In this document: in pieces, positions 47,309 to 56,623 of the stretch
Position numbering within the stretch: the first letter of the stretch is position 1
Layout: every line of letters starts with the position of its first letter
Origin: Spirochaetales bacterium
GTDB taxonomy: Bacteria > Spirochaetota > Spirochaetia > SZUA-6 > RPPD01
DNA: 64,000 bases
Direction: 5' to 3'
NCBI GenBank assembly: GCA_016930675.1
Contig: JAFGGG010000043.1
Span: forward strand, 37,572-101,571
Translations under genes and position numbers: made by a program
Notes under the pieces: generated by a model
What the model saw: only the letters and a program-made list of their open reading frames with translations
Told to the model about the DNA's origin: nothing
The model's database searches: none

Positions 47309-48527
47309 CGATCTTCTTCTTTCTGCTGTTCTGCTTGCTATCGTTTATAATATCCAAAAACTTGGTTTTATGCTTGTTTAACCAGTAAAAAACAAAAGCC
47401 AAGCAGGTGCTCATTAAAAAAGCAATAAACGTTGTCATTGTGCAGATCATCATGCGATGGGGCGCAACCTTTCCCTCCGGCAGCTCCGCGTACTCTATTA
47501 CCTGGAAAAGCGTCTCCTCTCCCTCCAGAGAAAGCTTTACCAGCTCGTATTCCCGGATAAGCGCCTCATAAATTTTTTCCTGTACCAGAAGATCGCGTTT
47601 TAGATGAGCGTACTCCGTGGCGATCGCCGGAAGATCTTTCTGCGCGGGCAACACATCCTGATAAGCGGAAAAACCGGATTCCATTTCTCTGATAAGCTTA
47701 AGCAGATTATTACGCTCGGCCCGGAGCTTCATAACAACCGGATCTTCTATGGTAGAGAACTGAGTGTATGTTTTTAACTCCATTTCTTTTAAAAATAGCT
47801 GCGAGCGTAGATTGGCCATAATGGTACTCTTTTCCATGGCCAGATTATCAACGTCTAAAACACCATAATTGCTCTGAAACTTCTCAACTTTGGCCTCCAT
47901 TGCCGTGATCTTTGTGTTTACTTCGGAAAGCTTCTCTTCCAGCAGCGTTTTTTTTGAAAGGCCTTTCTTTTTATTTATTGAAGCAAACATCTCCTTAAGC
48001 ACTCCCACAAAACGATTTGCGATCTTGTACGCCATCTCGGGATTATAATCCTCATACGCTATATTGAGGATCATGGTTTTTTCCTCGTAGCTAATTACTA
48101 AACGCCTTAAAACCTGGTGTCGTACCATCGCGTTTTTTTTCGCATCCACTCCATAATACTCACCCAAAGAAAACTCTTCTGCAATGGCATCGATCACGGT
48201 ATTGCTTTTTAAAAGCCTTACGGCCAGTTCACCGTAACTGAAATTAATAGGGAATCTACCTTCGATTACGTTCTTTTCCCACCATGAAAAGGAAGCCATA
48301 ATATCCCCGGACTTTTTTTCATCTACCAGGAGCAGAGTCGCGGCGCGGTACATATCGGGCAAAGGGCTCAGTTCCGGCGGTAAAACTGCGGTTATTACAG
48401 TATAAAGCAATATAACTACCGCGCAGATACCGGTGGTTATAATAATGAACCATTTATATCTAAACAGAATTGAAAGGAGAAAGAAAATATCTATCGATTT
48501 CTCTTCAGTATTTGAATCTTTTAGCAT
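47301..48527 (-). CDS. Chain-length determinant protein (Wzz-like)
   Basis: 408 residues. Two membrane helices (about 25-48 and 368-392) enclose a periplasmic region with a long coiled coil (KKTLLEEKLSEVNTKITAMEAKVEKFQ). The Wzz motif PEGKVAP occurs before the second helix. The cytoplasmic tail is short (KHKTKF...) without a tyrosine-kinase domain. It sets polysaccharide length and bridges to the export protein encoded next. Own promoter about 20 bases upstream. Confidence 0.88.
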   Translation of the reverse strand: MLKDSNTEEKSIDIFFLLSILFRYKWFIIITTGICAVVILLYTVITAVLPPELSPLPDMYRAATLLLVDEKKSGDIMASFSWWEKNVIEGRFPINFSYGELAVRLLKSNTVIDAIAEEFSLGEYYGVDAKKNAMVRHQVLRRLVISYEEKTMILNIAYEDYNPEMAYKIANRFVGVLKEMFASINKKKGLSKKTLLEEKLSEVNTKITAMEAKVEKFQSNYGVLDVDNLAMEKSTIMANLRSQLFLKEMELKTYTQFSTIEDPVVMKLRAERNNLLKLIREMESGFSAYQDVLPAQKDLPAIATEYAHLKRDLLVQEKIYEALIREYELVKLSLEGEETLFQVIEYAELPEGKVAPHRMMICTMTTFIAFLMSTCLAFVFYWLNKHKTKFLDIINDSKQNSRKKKIGV

Positions 48528-48548
48528 AACAACCTATATATTATTTAT

Positions 48549-48577
48549 AATATATAATCGGCATTTTTAACAGTCAA
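48549..48577 (-). promoter_or_regulatory. Predicted promoter of the Wzz-SLBB operon
   Basis: Minus strand TTGACT (48577-48572), 17-base spacer, TATATT (48554-48549). A second AT-rich dyad (AATATATTATAAATAATATAT region) overlaps the -10. The intergenic stretch 48528-48781 otherwise shows nothing I can name. Confidence 0.5.
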
Positions 48578-48781
48578 TGTAGTATATTAACTAAGTACCA
48601 ATAATTCAAGAAAATCTGCATGTAATACATAATCGATGTGTCGATATTATAATTAACATGCGGGCAGAGCCGGCGGCTGATGAGGAAATTAATTGATATT
48701 TCTTTGGAAATGTGTAAAAATGACGTACAATGAGAATTAGAGATAAAGAATATCCGCTATTATTATGTAATGTGAGTATTG

Positions 48782-49171
48782 ATGATGGATAAAATCTTAA
48801 AAATAAAAAGTTATATCCTGTTGTTGTTTCTGCTCTGCCAGTTTCCTCTGTGCGGCGCTTTACATGCCGTGAACGGGCAAAATATTCCTGAGACCGTAAA
48901 CTATCTCTGTACGGATAATCCGAACGCCCTTTCTCAAACCGATAAAACAGAAATCACCGGCCGCCCGGCGAATGAAGATCTGTTGACCGTTCAAAATACC
49001 GAGGACTTGAGAAAAACCAGAATTAAGAGAAGAATGCAGTATATCGATAAGATCCTCGAAGAGTTAAACGACATATTATATTCGCAAGAAAGGTCTTCTG
49101 ACGAGGTATTACAAAAAATTAAGCGTCTGCTCCTTGAACTTGAAAAACTGCAAAGAGATCGTGACCTGTAG
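48782..49171 (+). CDS. Small exported protein, unknown function
   Basis: 129 residues from ATG 48782 (TTG 48779 and ATG 48785 are alternatives; no ribosome site decides). Signal peptide about 1-29 (LLLFLLCQF...GALHA). The C-terminal half is a charged helix suited to coiled coil (RIKRRMQYIDKILEELNDIL, LLLELEKLQRD). Unknown family. It lies at the border of the polysaccharide locus, divergent from Wzz. Confidence 0.55.
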   Translation: MMDKILKIKSYILLLFLLCQFPLCGALHAVNGQNIPETVNYLCTDNPNALSQTDKTEITGRPANEDLLTVQNTEDLRKTRIKRRMQYIDKILEELNDILYSQERSSDEVLQKIKRLLLELEKLQRDRDL

Positions 49172-49223
49172 CGCGGTATTTTATCCTTTACATAGCTGTT
49201 TTAAAAAAGTGAACTCCAAATAG

Positions 49224-50528
49224 TCAGAGCTTAAATATTACCTGAGCCATGATTTCATACTCGATAATCATTTCCGCATAAAAGGTCATATCCAGCGCGT
49301 TTACTACTCCAAGACTAAAGGTCTTCTCTTTATTCAAATGGAACTCCACTCCCAGAAGAATGGTCGTGCCAAGCGCGTAGGGCAGATCCGTACGGAATAT
49401 ACCGTGAGGAGTCTCAAAATCGATAATATCAAAGCGATAGAACGGTCCTCCGCCCACATAAAAGGCAAAGAAATCGCCAAACTCAAAATAGGCATCCAGT
49501 GTTCCTTTTAACTTCAAGGTGTGATAATGGATAAGAAAACTAAGATCCGGATTCAGGGCAAAGCTATAATTGACAAAAAACGCAGGTCGGATTAAAAAAT
49601 CAAAGCCTTCCGTGTTTGCCAGATAAAAATGATATTTCACTCCTTGTTCAAGGCTTACACAGGCAAGAAGATAGGGTGTCCATTCCCCGGAAAAAGGAAC
49701 AAAATATCCCAGGGAGGTAAAAACGCTGACCAGTTTTTCAGCCGGTTTTTGCGCCTCCGCGGCAGCGACCTCCTGCTTTTCTTCTTCCTTCTTCTTGATA
49801 AATTTGGCAAGGATGGCGTTAAGCGGTTTATCTCTATTAACGTTTTCAGCTTCTTTGATTTGTTCTTTTATTTCTTCTTTATCCTTTTCCCCGGTTGGGG
49901 TGACAACTGCGGCAGCGGTAGTTTCCGCCGCTGCTTCAGCCTCGGTTTCCGTTTCCGCGGCAGCTTCCGTCTTGTCTGTTTCTTTGCTTTCTGCAACGAC
50001 TGCCGCTGTTGTAATTTCCGCTTCTTTTATAACCTCAGCCGAGGACAGTCTTTGCAAATCACTGTTTATCACATTACTGAGCTCTTTTATATAATCACTC
50101 TCGTTGGTTACAATTTTGTCCAGGTTCATCTCATGAATGATGGCGTTTTTTTCCAGACTGTACAGCTTGAGCGACGTAGAATACTTATTGGTATCCGGAT
50201 CTATCAAGAGCGTACCGAATACTATATAATCGATTTTTTCAAAATGGCAGACAACCAAGGCGTCGATTTTAGAGGTGATATACTCACTTTTCAAGACCCG
50301 CCTGCTGGGCAGGGAAAGCTTTTTAAGTCCTTTATAGGCCAGATCACCGGAAGACATCTTGGACAACTCATAGGTGAGTAATGAGGTAAAACTGCTGTTT
50401 TCTATGATTTTTCTGGAGGAAACTTCTGCGCCCTTAGACACCTGCAGCTCGGCCATATAAATATCAACACCATACGAGTATACATTAGTTATAACTCCCA
50501 ACAATAAAAGAAAGGTGAGAATTTTCAT
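49224..50528 (-). CDS. TolB-N-like/outer-membrane barrel fusion protein
   Basis: 434 residues from ATG 50528, which opens on a signal peptide (LLLLGVITNVYS). Residues 20-165 resemble the TolB-N/CsgG-like alpha-beta fold (DIYMAELQVSKG, DYIVFGTLLIDPDTN). Then an Ala/Glu/Thr-rich flexible linker (about 170-265). Residues about 270-434 are beta-barrel-like strands ending with MAQVIFKL, hydrophobic with a terminal aromatic two residues before the end. It may be an outer-membrane component serving the polysaccharide system or cell-surface sensing. No close family name. Confidence 0.6.
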   Translation of the reverse strand: MKILTFLLLLGVITNVYSYGVDIYMAELQVSKGAEVSSRKIIENSSFTSLLTYELSKMSSGDLAYKGLKKLSLPSRRVLKSEYITSKIDALVVCHFEKIDYIVFGTLLIDPDTNKYSTSLKLYSLEKNAIIHEMNLDKIVTNESDYIKELSNVINSDLQRLSSAEVIKEAEITTAAVVAESKETDKTEAAAETETEAEAAAETTAAAVVTPTGEKDKEEIKEQIKEAENVNRDKPLNAILAKFIKKKEEEKQEVAAAEAQKPAEKLVSVFTSLGYFVPFSGEWTPYLLACVSLEQGVKYHFYLANTEGFDFLIRPAFFVNYSFALNPDLSFLIHYHTLKLKGTLDAYFEFGDFFAFYVGGGPFYRFDIIDFETPHGIFRTDLPYALGTTILLGVEFHLNKEKTFSLGVVNALDMTFYAEMIIEYEIMAQVIFKL

Positions 50529-50682
50529 CTGCACAAGCCTTTTCGCTCTCACTACTATTAAATATACGCTATTGTCAATCAAATTTCAATTAATCCTAGA
50601 ATCGGAGATTTTTTTTAATTAATCAATTCAAATTTGTTGAATTTCCGGAATTCTGCCGTTAATATTAATATAAGAGTGAATT

Positions 50683-51060
50683 ATGAAGAGAAAATTACTC
50701 CTAATCTTTAAATGTGCAGTATTTTTTACAGGCATGGCATTTTTATCCGCCTGCGCTTTTAGGGGAGAGGTATACGTTGCCTTTTACTGGAGTACTGCGA
50801 ACGATCAACCGAATCCCGCGCTTTCCGATTTTTCCAATATACCGAACGCGCCATCAGACCTCAACAACCTGATAAACGGAGGATACTTCCTCACCATACC
50901 CGGCACATATGCAATCGATTATATAGCCGTGGGAGGAGGTTCATATCCTGCTCAATCAATAACCTTGGAAGCAGCCTCCACGATCGGCGGTTTTGAAACA
51001 ACATATTATAATATTTTCTTGTCGGACGGAGGCGGCCTTACGGTTGACACGGTACCATAG
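50683..51060 (+). CDS. Small lipoprotein, unknown function
   Basis: 125 residues, lipoprotein signal ending FLSAC (C24). The mature part is Ser/Asn/Gly/aromatic-rich, beta-like (GEVYVAFYWSTAND, GGYFLTIPGTYAIDYIAVGGG). No family recognised. It converges on the glycosyltransferase cluster and faces away from the barrel protein gene. Confidence 0.6.
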   Translation: MKRKLLLIFKCAVFFTGMAFLSACAFRGEVYVAFYWSTANDQPNPALSDFSNIPNAPSDLNNLINGGYFLTIPGTYAIDYIAVGGGSYPAQSITLEAASTIGGFETTYYNIFLSDGGGLTVDTVP

Positions 51061-51070
51061 CATCTACCGT

Positions 51071-52189
51071 CTACTTGTTATGTATTAAATTATAATAGAC
51101 AAGCTCTGTTGCTTTTACAATCTCATCCCAATTATATTCCACTGCTACTTTTTTTCTGGCATTCTCTCCGATACTCTTTAACTCCTTGGAACCGCCCGCC
51201 AGCCGACTTATTTTTTTCAGCAAATCAGCGAACGTAGCGGACTGAAACAGAAAACCGTCCGCTCCCTCACTGATGACCTCTCTGTGCGGCGGAATATCAC
51301 TGGCAAGACAGACCAGCCCATGACTCATGGCCTCCAGCAGGACTATAGGCAGTCCTTCAAGACAGGAAGGCAAAACAAACAGTAACGCATTGCTCAATAA
51401 CTCGTGTTTTTCTTTGCCCGTAACATAGCCTGTAAAAATAATGCGCTTGTCGTTGCGGGCAAGCACGTTAAGCTTTTTTACGTAATCGGCGGTCGCGCTG
51501 GATCCGCCGGCAATAACCAGCTTATGGTTTGGATTTACATGTTTAAACGCCTCTATCAGCCACTCAACTCTTTTCTCAGGCGTCAACCTCCCCATCCACA
51601 GCAGGTAATCCCGTCCCCGCAGGCCGTATTTTTTCTTTATGCTCTCAGGCGCAGCCGGAGCGGCCGGTATATTCACACCGTTGGGAATATAAACCACATT
51701 TTTTGCGTACTTGTCTTCAAAATATGCTTTTTGCGCCCTGGAAACTGCGATGGTTTTATCCGGAAGATGGATAGCCGTTCTTTCCGTAAACTTGAGAAAG
51801 GCCTTGGCTAAGCTGCCCCATTTGCTTCTTTTCCAATCGAGTCCGTGAACCGTAACCACTACCCTTTTACCTGAGATCCCGGGCAGCCAGCAGAACACAC
51901 TCGGCCCCAAGGCATGGAAATGGATTATGTCATAATCCTGAAAAAGCGCGTGCAGCGACGAGGTAAGACTGTGCATAAAAGCATCAAAATGTTTGGTCCG
52001 GATTGTCGGGGTATGAATTAGGCGGATTCCTTTGTAATATTTTAAGCCTGGATCCGTATACCAGTTTCGCACATAGACGGTTACTTCATGCCCTCTTTTT
52101 ATCAGCCTTTGCGCCAGCTCCTGTACATGGTACTCCACTCCTCCGAAAGCCGCGGGGATTCCTTTTTGCCCGATATACGCTATTTTCAT
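51071..52189 (-). CDS. GT4-family glycosyltransferase
   Basis: 372 residues from the ATG at 52189 (MKIAYIGQKGIPAAFGG); the longer in-frame start at 52309 overlaps the radical SAM gene and lacks homology logic. GT-B fold: donor-side motif PSCLEGLPIVLLEAMSHG (E-x7-E), WMGRLTPEKRVEWLIEA. Transfers a sugar to the growing polysaccharide unit on the inner membrane face. The ATG overlaps the stop of the radical SAM gene (ATGA), so the two are coupled. It is the last gene of that pair. Confidence 0.9.
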   Translation of the reverse strand: MKIAYIGQKGIPAAFGGVEYHVQELAQRLIKRGHEVTVYVRNWYTDPGLKYYKGIRLIHTPTIRTKHFDAFMHSLTSSLHALFQDYDIIHFHALGPSVFCWLPGISGKRVVVTVHGLDWKRSKWGSLAKAFLKFTERTAIHLPDKTIAVSRAQKAYFEDKYAKNVVYIPNGVNIPAAPAAPESIKKKYGLRGRDYLLWMGRLTPEKRVEWLIEAFKHVNPNHKLVIAGGSSATADYVKKLNVLARNDKRIIFTGYVTGKEKHELLSNALLFVLPSCLEGLPIVLLEAMSHGLVCLASDIPPHREVISEGADGFLFQSATFADLLKKISRLAGGSKELKSIGENARKKVAVEYNWDEIVKATELVYYNLIHNK

Positions 52190-53163
52190 AAGTCTTTCAT
52201 AACATCCCGCTTGAACCATTTGGTTTTGACGATCCAGGCAGCGGGCTTTAAGATGCTTTTTTTCATAGCCGGAGCGGCGCTTCCTATCATCCAGCAGTTC
52301 TTGCGGCATGCGGCGACTTTTTTTCTTACGCTGTCGGCCTTCTCACCGTACCAGATGCGGTCAAACGTTTTTTCCTTTAAATTTCCAAAACTGTTTTCGA
52401 TTGCGTCGGTGTCCATGCCGTTGCACGGCCGGATCTCGCCCCAGGGATCAAGAAAAAACATATCCGTACCCGCGGTGCAGGGAAGCAGTCTCTTCCTCCC
52501 TTTTACATACTGCATAAGTCCGTAATTGAAATACGCTCTAAACCAGTTTTTTACTTTTCTTGTGTGCAACAATTCGTATACAAGCTCTTTGAAACAGTCA
52601 ATGACACGTTCTTTTTGCCTGATCCGGTTATCCTGTTTATGAAAATAATACGAATTATGCACGACCGCCGTGGCAAACTCAAGCTTCATGGCCTGGGCCA
52701 GCCGGAAAAGCTCTATCATGTCTTTGGCATTCCGGTCGGAGACGGTTATTCCGAATCCCAGATCTTTCAGTCCCACGTGCTCAAGTTCAAGTATGGTTCT
52801 CAAACCGTGATCGAATCCGTGTTTTAAACCGCGCAGCTCATCATTTGCCGCCGGCAGACCTTCAAGACTTACTCTAATACCTATGCTCTTATGCTTGCGC
52901 GCCAGGTTCACGATCTTGTCCGTGAAATAACCGTTCGTACTTATCACAATCCGTTTTGCCTTCTTTTTCAGGATAAAAATTATCTCTTCGATATCATCCC
53001 TTAAAAAAGGTTCCCCGCCCGTCACATTGCAAAAGGCTAAAGCGGGAAGCTTTGTTAAAACCTCCGGCTTTATTTCCTCCCGCGCCTTGGTGGGAAATTT
53101 CCATATATTACACATCTGGCACGCGGCATTGCATCTATATGTGGTAATTATCGCAGCTTCCAT
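52186..53163 (-). CDS. Radical SAM/SPASM enzyme
   Basis: 325 residues. [4Fe-4S] cysteines C11-x3-C15-x2-C18 (RCNAACQMC), GGEP (NVTGGEPFL) SAM-binding motif, and a SPASM tail with more cysteines (LPCTAG, GEIRPCNGMD, CRKNCWM). The position in a polysaccharide locus suggests a role in modifying a sugar or a lipid-linked intermediate; SPASM proteins otherwise modify peptides, but no precursor peptide is visible here. It is followed by the coupled glycosyltransferase gene. Substrate unknown. Confidence 0.88.
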   Translation of the reverse strand: MEAAIITTYRCNAACQMCNIWKFPTKAREEIKPEVLTKLPALAFCNVTGGEPFLRDDIEEIIFILKKKAKRIVISTNGYFTDKIVNLARKHKSIGIRVSLEGLPAANDELRGLKHGFDHGLRTILELEHVGLKDLGFGITVSDRNAKDMIELFRLAQAMKLEFATAVVHNSYYFHKQDNRIRQKERVIDCFKELVYELLHTRKVKNWFRAYFNYGLMQYVKGRKRLLPCTAGTDMFFLDPWGEIRPCNGMDTDAIENSFGNLKEKTFDRIWYGEKADSVRKKVAACRKNCWMIGSAAPAMKKSILKPAAWIVKTKWFKRDVMKDL

Positions 53164-53232
53164 AATAATTATTCTCTCTTTAAAATAATAAGCTTAATTA
53201 TTTCCACTTCCAACTAGTTTTTACCAGGTCCG

Positions 53233-53318
53233 GCGATTCAAAATTTGAACATTTTATACCTCATAATACAGCAATTCCATAAAAAAGTGCCCAAGCAATC
53301 GAACAAATTTTGAATCGC
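53233..53318. repeat. 15-bp inverted repeat flanking a 56-base AT-rich core
   Basis: GCGATTCAAAATTTG (53233-53247) and CAAATTTTGAATCGC (53304-53318) are exact complements. The element sits in the gap between the radical SAM and methyltransferase genes, and a second hairpin follows at 53341. It looks like a miniature-element remnant or a long-stem RNA. Confidence 0.65.
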
Positions 53319-53340
53319 TGCTGCCAATTTACATAATATT

Positions 53341-53370
53341 CCGATTCTCATTTGTTAAAATGAGAATCGG
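53341..53370. terminator. 13-bp hairpin overlapping the methyltransferase stop codon
   Basis: CCGATTCTCATTT (53341-53353) pairs with AAATGAGAATCGG (53358-53370). On the minus strand it lies over the end of the methyltransferase gene but has no T-run, so it may be an mRNA-protecting stem or a weak terminator. Confidence 0.4.
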
Positions 53371-54286
53371 TGCACGCTGTGGCTAATAAATAAAATGATG
53401 TTACCGCCAGCTCCGTATCCGCATACCATGTAAATCTCTTATTAAAGCCTGGTTTTGCTCTTCCAAAATAATCATCCGCCACGCTGACAAGGGGTTCGGT
53501 TTGTATTTTTGCAAATCCCGATTCGGCGAGTATTCGCCGATAATCCGCCAGACGAAGCCGGTTGGGGGACCCGCTGAATTTGAGCAATCTGTAAAGTGTA
53601 TCCGAATATCTTAATAGATTCAAAGGATCGACTGTTCGGAGCCAGCGCGTATGAGTACCAAGATCGACCTCATGCACCATGACGGCGGCCGTCTGTAATT
53701 TCCGGCTTAAAAACTCAAATGTATTTCCGACATTGTCAAGGTGCTCTAAGACAGCCTGACTCACCACCACATCGTATTTTTGAGAACAAAGCTTATTTAA
53801 GGAAAATTTTCTATCATATATGTAGGAAAAATATTCACAGCTTCCCTGTTCCTGGAATTGAGCCAATGCTGTCCGCGCTCTTTTAAAGGCCGGGTAATTA
53901 CGTAATGTGTCAAAAAGGGCCTTATAAAAACTCTTGGCTGCCCCGGAAATCAGGTTATGTCTGTCGATTGCCGTATAACTTTTAGCGCCAAGAGCCAGAA
54001 TCACCAGGCCGGTGCCGAGATCGGGGCCGGGACCCAATTCCAGTACATGCTTGTTGTGAAAAGCATTCTTGATCCCCGTATATTTTTTAAGGGCCTTGCG
54101 CCAATTTTCAACCACAGCCAGCGTGTACTTCACACTCCGTTCGCTCTCCCTGGCGGAAGAAAAAGGGCGGGGCGAAGTATAACCCATTATTGAATGTCGA
54201 ATTTTATTGATAATCCGCAGCATGAGCCCAATAATGAAGAGAAAAAAAGCGGCTTTACTCTTTGGAGGGTGAATAACCTTATTCAT
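53348..54286 (-). CDS. SAM-dependent methyltransferase
   Basis: 312 residues. Class I Rossmann methyltransferase: motif I HVLELGPGPDLGTGLV, motif II-like TAIDRHN, and VVSQAVLEHLDN. The N-terminus is hydrophobic (about 13-27), so it may associate with the membrane. GGGAG lies about nine bases ahead of the start. It is likely to methylate a sugar or lipid-linked sugar in the locus. It sits alone between the radical SAM pair and the next operon. Confidence 0.82.
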   Translation of the reverse strand: MNKVIHPPKSKAAFFLFIIGLMLRIINKIRHSIMGYTSPRPFSSARESERSVKYTLAVVENWRKALKKYTGIKNAFHNKHVLELGPGPDLGTGLVILALGAKSYTAIDRHNLISGAAKSFYKALFDTLRNYPAFKRARTALAQFQEQGSCEYFSYIYDRKFSLNKLCSQKYDVVVSQAVLEHLDNVGNTFEFLSRKLQTAAVMVHEVDLGTHTRWLRTVDPLNLLRYSDTLYRLLKFSGSPNRLRLADYRRILAESGFAKIQTEPLVSVADDYFGRAKPGFNKRFTWYADTELAVTSFYLLATACTDSHFNK

Positions 54287-54329
54287 AAACTGCTGCTCCC
54301 TGTTATTAACCGTCTCTCGGCTGTTTTAA

Positions 54330-55400
54330 TTATTTTACTTTTTTTCTGATTACGGCATCAAAATGGGCTGATGTTAACGATACTATATTAACCAAAATCA
54401 GATTTATTATCCTGAGAATTTTCTTTACGCCAAAAGACTGTTTGGCAATCCACGAATCCTTTGCGAAAGCCAAATCCGCACATACTCCTCCTGCAATTGC
54501 TACGATTCGTTTAAAGAGATAAGGATTAATACTATCCTCATAGGGTGAATGATTCCTGCCCCCGGCATAAAATTTCTTCAATCTGCGTCTGAGCGGGCCC
54601 GGGAAAACAAGCCCTAGCCTTATCAAAGCGAAGTAGTTCGGTTCATTACAATGGATGTTTCCATTGGTAACTCTTAAAAGCTCGCCGACGGGTTCTTGGA
54701 CAGGCCAAATATGATGCAAGACATTAAAACTTGTTGCCATATCGAACGCATTATCTGCAAAAGGAAGCTTTCTCGCATCACAACAAACGCAGAGACGTGC
54801 TCCCCTGTTTTTTAAAAGCACAAGCGATTCGAGAACGATATCCTGCTCGATTACTTCACAGCCTTTGTCCAGAAATTTCTCCAAAAGATAATCCCGGCCC
54901 GCTCCGATATTTAACAAGCGCTTGGCGGAGATATCACCGTTGAACGAGAGCACTTTCCTGAAAAAGGCCAGCCTGCCTCCGCCTTCACTGTCGTTCTCCA
55001 GATACTCTTCGATTTTTTCTCTGGTTGACTCCAGAAATCCCCCTTCAAACTGTTTCCACCTTTCCCAGAAAAATATTTCCCAGCCTAACGCATCCAATAG
55101 ATCATTACCTTCTCTTACCGATCTTAATTCGTCGCCCGCCAGATGGGTCGCTTCCTGCATTTTAGCTTCGGTTTTATGCAAAAGCAGTTTATAGGCGGTT
55201 GCATCAATTAAAGTTCGTATTCTGTCGGGATCGGTAAACATCACCGGTACGCCCTGAAATACGGGATAGGGTGCGGCGCAGGAAGCACATAACAATTCCC
55301 TATCAACAGCGGGGTTGTGAATGAACCCCTTTGGGGTATTGTTGACTTCTAGCTTCCCCCGGCAGTTTACGCACCTCAGGATTGAAAATATTTCCCTCAT
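54330..55400 (-). CDS. Zinc-ribbon SAM-dependent methyltransferase
   Basis: 356 residues. The N-terminal zinc ribbon has C10-x2-C13 and C38-x2-C41 (Trm112-like). A class I methyltransferase domain follows (LLNIGAGRDYLLEKFL, ATSFNVLHHI). This pairing is common in glycan- and lipid-linked methyltransferases. It overlaps the next gene's end by four bases. It likely modifies a glycan intermediate; acceptor not readable. Confidence 0.82.
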   Translation of the reverse strand: MREIFSILRCVNCRGKLEVNNTPKGFIHNPAVDRELLCASCAAPYPVFQGVPVMFTDPDRIRTLIDATAYKLLLHKTEAKMQEATHLAGDELRSVREGNDLLDALGWEIFFWERWKQFEGGFLESTREKIEEYLENDSEGGGRLAFFRKVLSFNGDISAKRLLNIGAGRDYLLEKFLDKGCEVIEQDIVLESLVLLKNRGARLCVCCDARKLPFADNAFDMATSFNVLHHIWPVQEPVGELLRVTNGNIHCNEPNYFALIRLGLVFPGPLRRRLKKFYAGGRNHSPYEDSINPYLFKRIVAIAGGVCADLAFAKDSWIAKQSFGVKKILRIINLILVNIVSLTSAHFDAVIRKKVK

Positions 55401-56623
55401 GTATGGTTTTCCATTGCTGTCTGATATATCTCCATCAGGTTCTTATAATGTTTTTCGGGATTTAATTCTCTTTCTACAAACTTTCTCGCCTTTTTCCCCA
55501 TTTCTCCAACCTGTTTGGGATTGTTTAGCAGATAGTTAATTTTAGCTTTTTGGTCTTCCACATTTCCGGGGATAAACGTCAAACCCCTTTCTCCATGCTT
55601 AACCAGTTCCGGAATACCGCCGATTCTGCTTCCCACCACAGGTTTCCCCAAAGCAAACGCTTCTATAACTGTACGCGGATTGTTTTCATACCATTGTGAA
55701 GGCAGTACCACAAACATTGATTTTCTAATTTCCTGTTCCAGGGCCTGGCCTTCCTTATATCCGGTGAAAATAATATTGGTAAGTTTATTTTGCTTTACCT
55801 CAGACTCCAACTCCTGTCGCAGCGGGCCGTCACCGATTATTTTTAAGGTAATGTCCAGATCCTTGACCGCCCGGATGAGACCGGCAAGGCCTTTTTCCCG
55901 GGAAAGCCGGCCGAAATATACCAGCGACCGCTCTTTAAAATCATAAGCGGGCATATACTTTTCCGGTTTAATAAAATTGGGCAGGTGGCAGAGCTTTCGC
56001 TTAAATCCCATTTCCCTGATTTTTTCTTTTAAAAACATACTGGGACAAATAAAAACGTCGATTTTATCATAAATATGCAGAAGCTTATGATGGATATACA
56101 TTTCCACTACGTTAAGCAGACTTTTCAGGTAAGAGTTTTTATTGCACTTTTTTAAAGCGCACCAGAAAAATCTGCCGTTTTTGCATTTCTCGCAGGGTTT
56201 TCCCCGCCACAGCATGGCATAGGTCGGACAGACCAGTTTATAATCATGTAATGTGATAGCAGCCGGGATATTATATTCACGCAACGCATCTAATATTGAA
56301 GGAGAGATCTGGTGGTGGATATTATGAAGATGGACAAGATCCGGCTTGAAATCATCTAACAAGCGCTTGATATTATGCTTTGCTTCAACCGAGTAAATTA
56401 ATTTTGCGGCTTTAAGAAGCTCCTGTTTTATACCGGCGAATTTTTCATAATTCACATGACGGATAAAGTAGCCGTTTTGATCGCAGGGCAGATTCCTTTT
56501 ATCGTGCATAGAAAAAAAACTGAGTGTGTGCCCTTTGGCCTTTAAAAATTCCGCCTCTTCAAAAAAGACTCTTTCACTCCCCCCTTTTGGCCAGAAGAAT
56601 TTATTTACCATTAATATTTTCAT
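55397..56623 (-). CDS. GT4-family glycosyltransferase
   Basis: 408 residues. GT-B enzyme: MVNKFFWPKGGSERV, acceptor-side HLHNIHHQISPSI, donor-side YFGRLSREKGLAGLI and PSQWYENNPRTVIEAFALG (E-x7-E). A cysteine cluster (CEKC...CALKKC) at about 140-155 could bind metal, a pattern seen in a group of GT4 proteins. It overlaps the polymerase gene by 23 bases and the methyltransferase by four, so translation is coupled. Confidence 0.9.
   Translation of the reverse strand: MKILMVNKFFWPKGGSERVFFEEAEFLKAKGHTLSFFSMHDKRNLPCDQNGYFIRHVNYEKFAGIKQELLKAAKLIYSVEAKHNIKRLLDDFKPDLVHLHNIHHQISPSILDALREYNIPAAITLHDYKLVCPTYAMLWRGKPCEKCKNGRFFWCALKKCNKNSYLKSLLNVVEMYIHHKLLHIYDKIDVFICPSMFLKEKIREMGFKRKLCHLPNFIKPEKYMPAYDFKERSLVYFGRLSREKGLAGLIRAVKDLDITLKIIGDGPLRQELESEVKQNKLTNIIFTGYKEGQALEQEIRKSMFVVLPSQWYENNPRTVIEAFALGKPVVGSRIGGIPELVKHGERGLTFIPGNVEDQKAKINYLLNNPKQVGEMGKKARKFVERELNPEKHYKNLMEIYQTAMENHT

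Noticed and set aside
49629..50381. 250-codon plus-strand frame over the barrel protein
   Set aside because: Phe/Arg-rich low-complexity sequence arising from the reverse of the Ala/Glu linker and a membrane gene; no start signal.
52186..53163. RiPP biosynthesis system around the radical SAM/SPASM enzyme
   Set aside because: No small precursor-like frame and no protease or transporter for a peptide sits next to it; the neighbours are glycosyltransferases.
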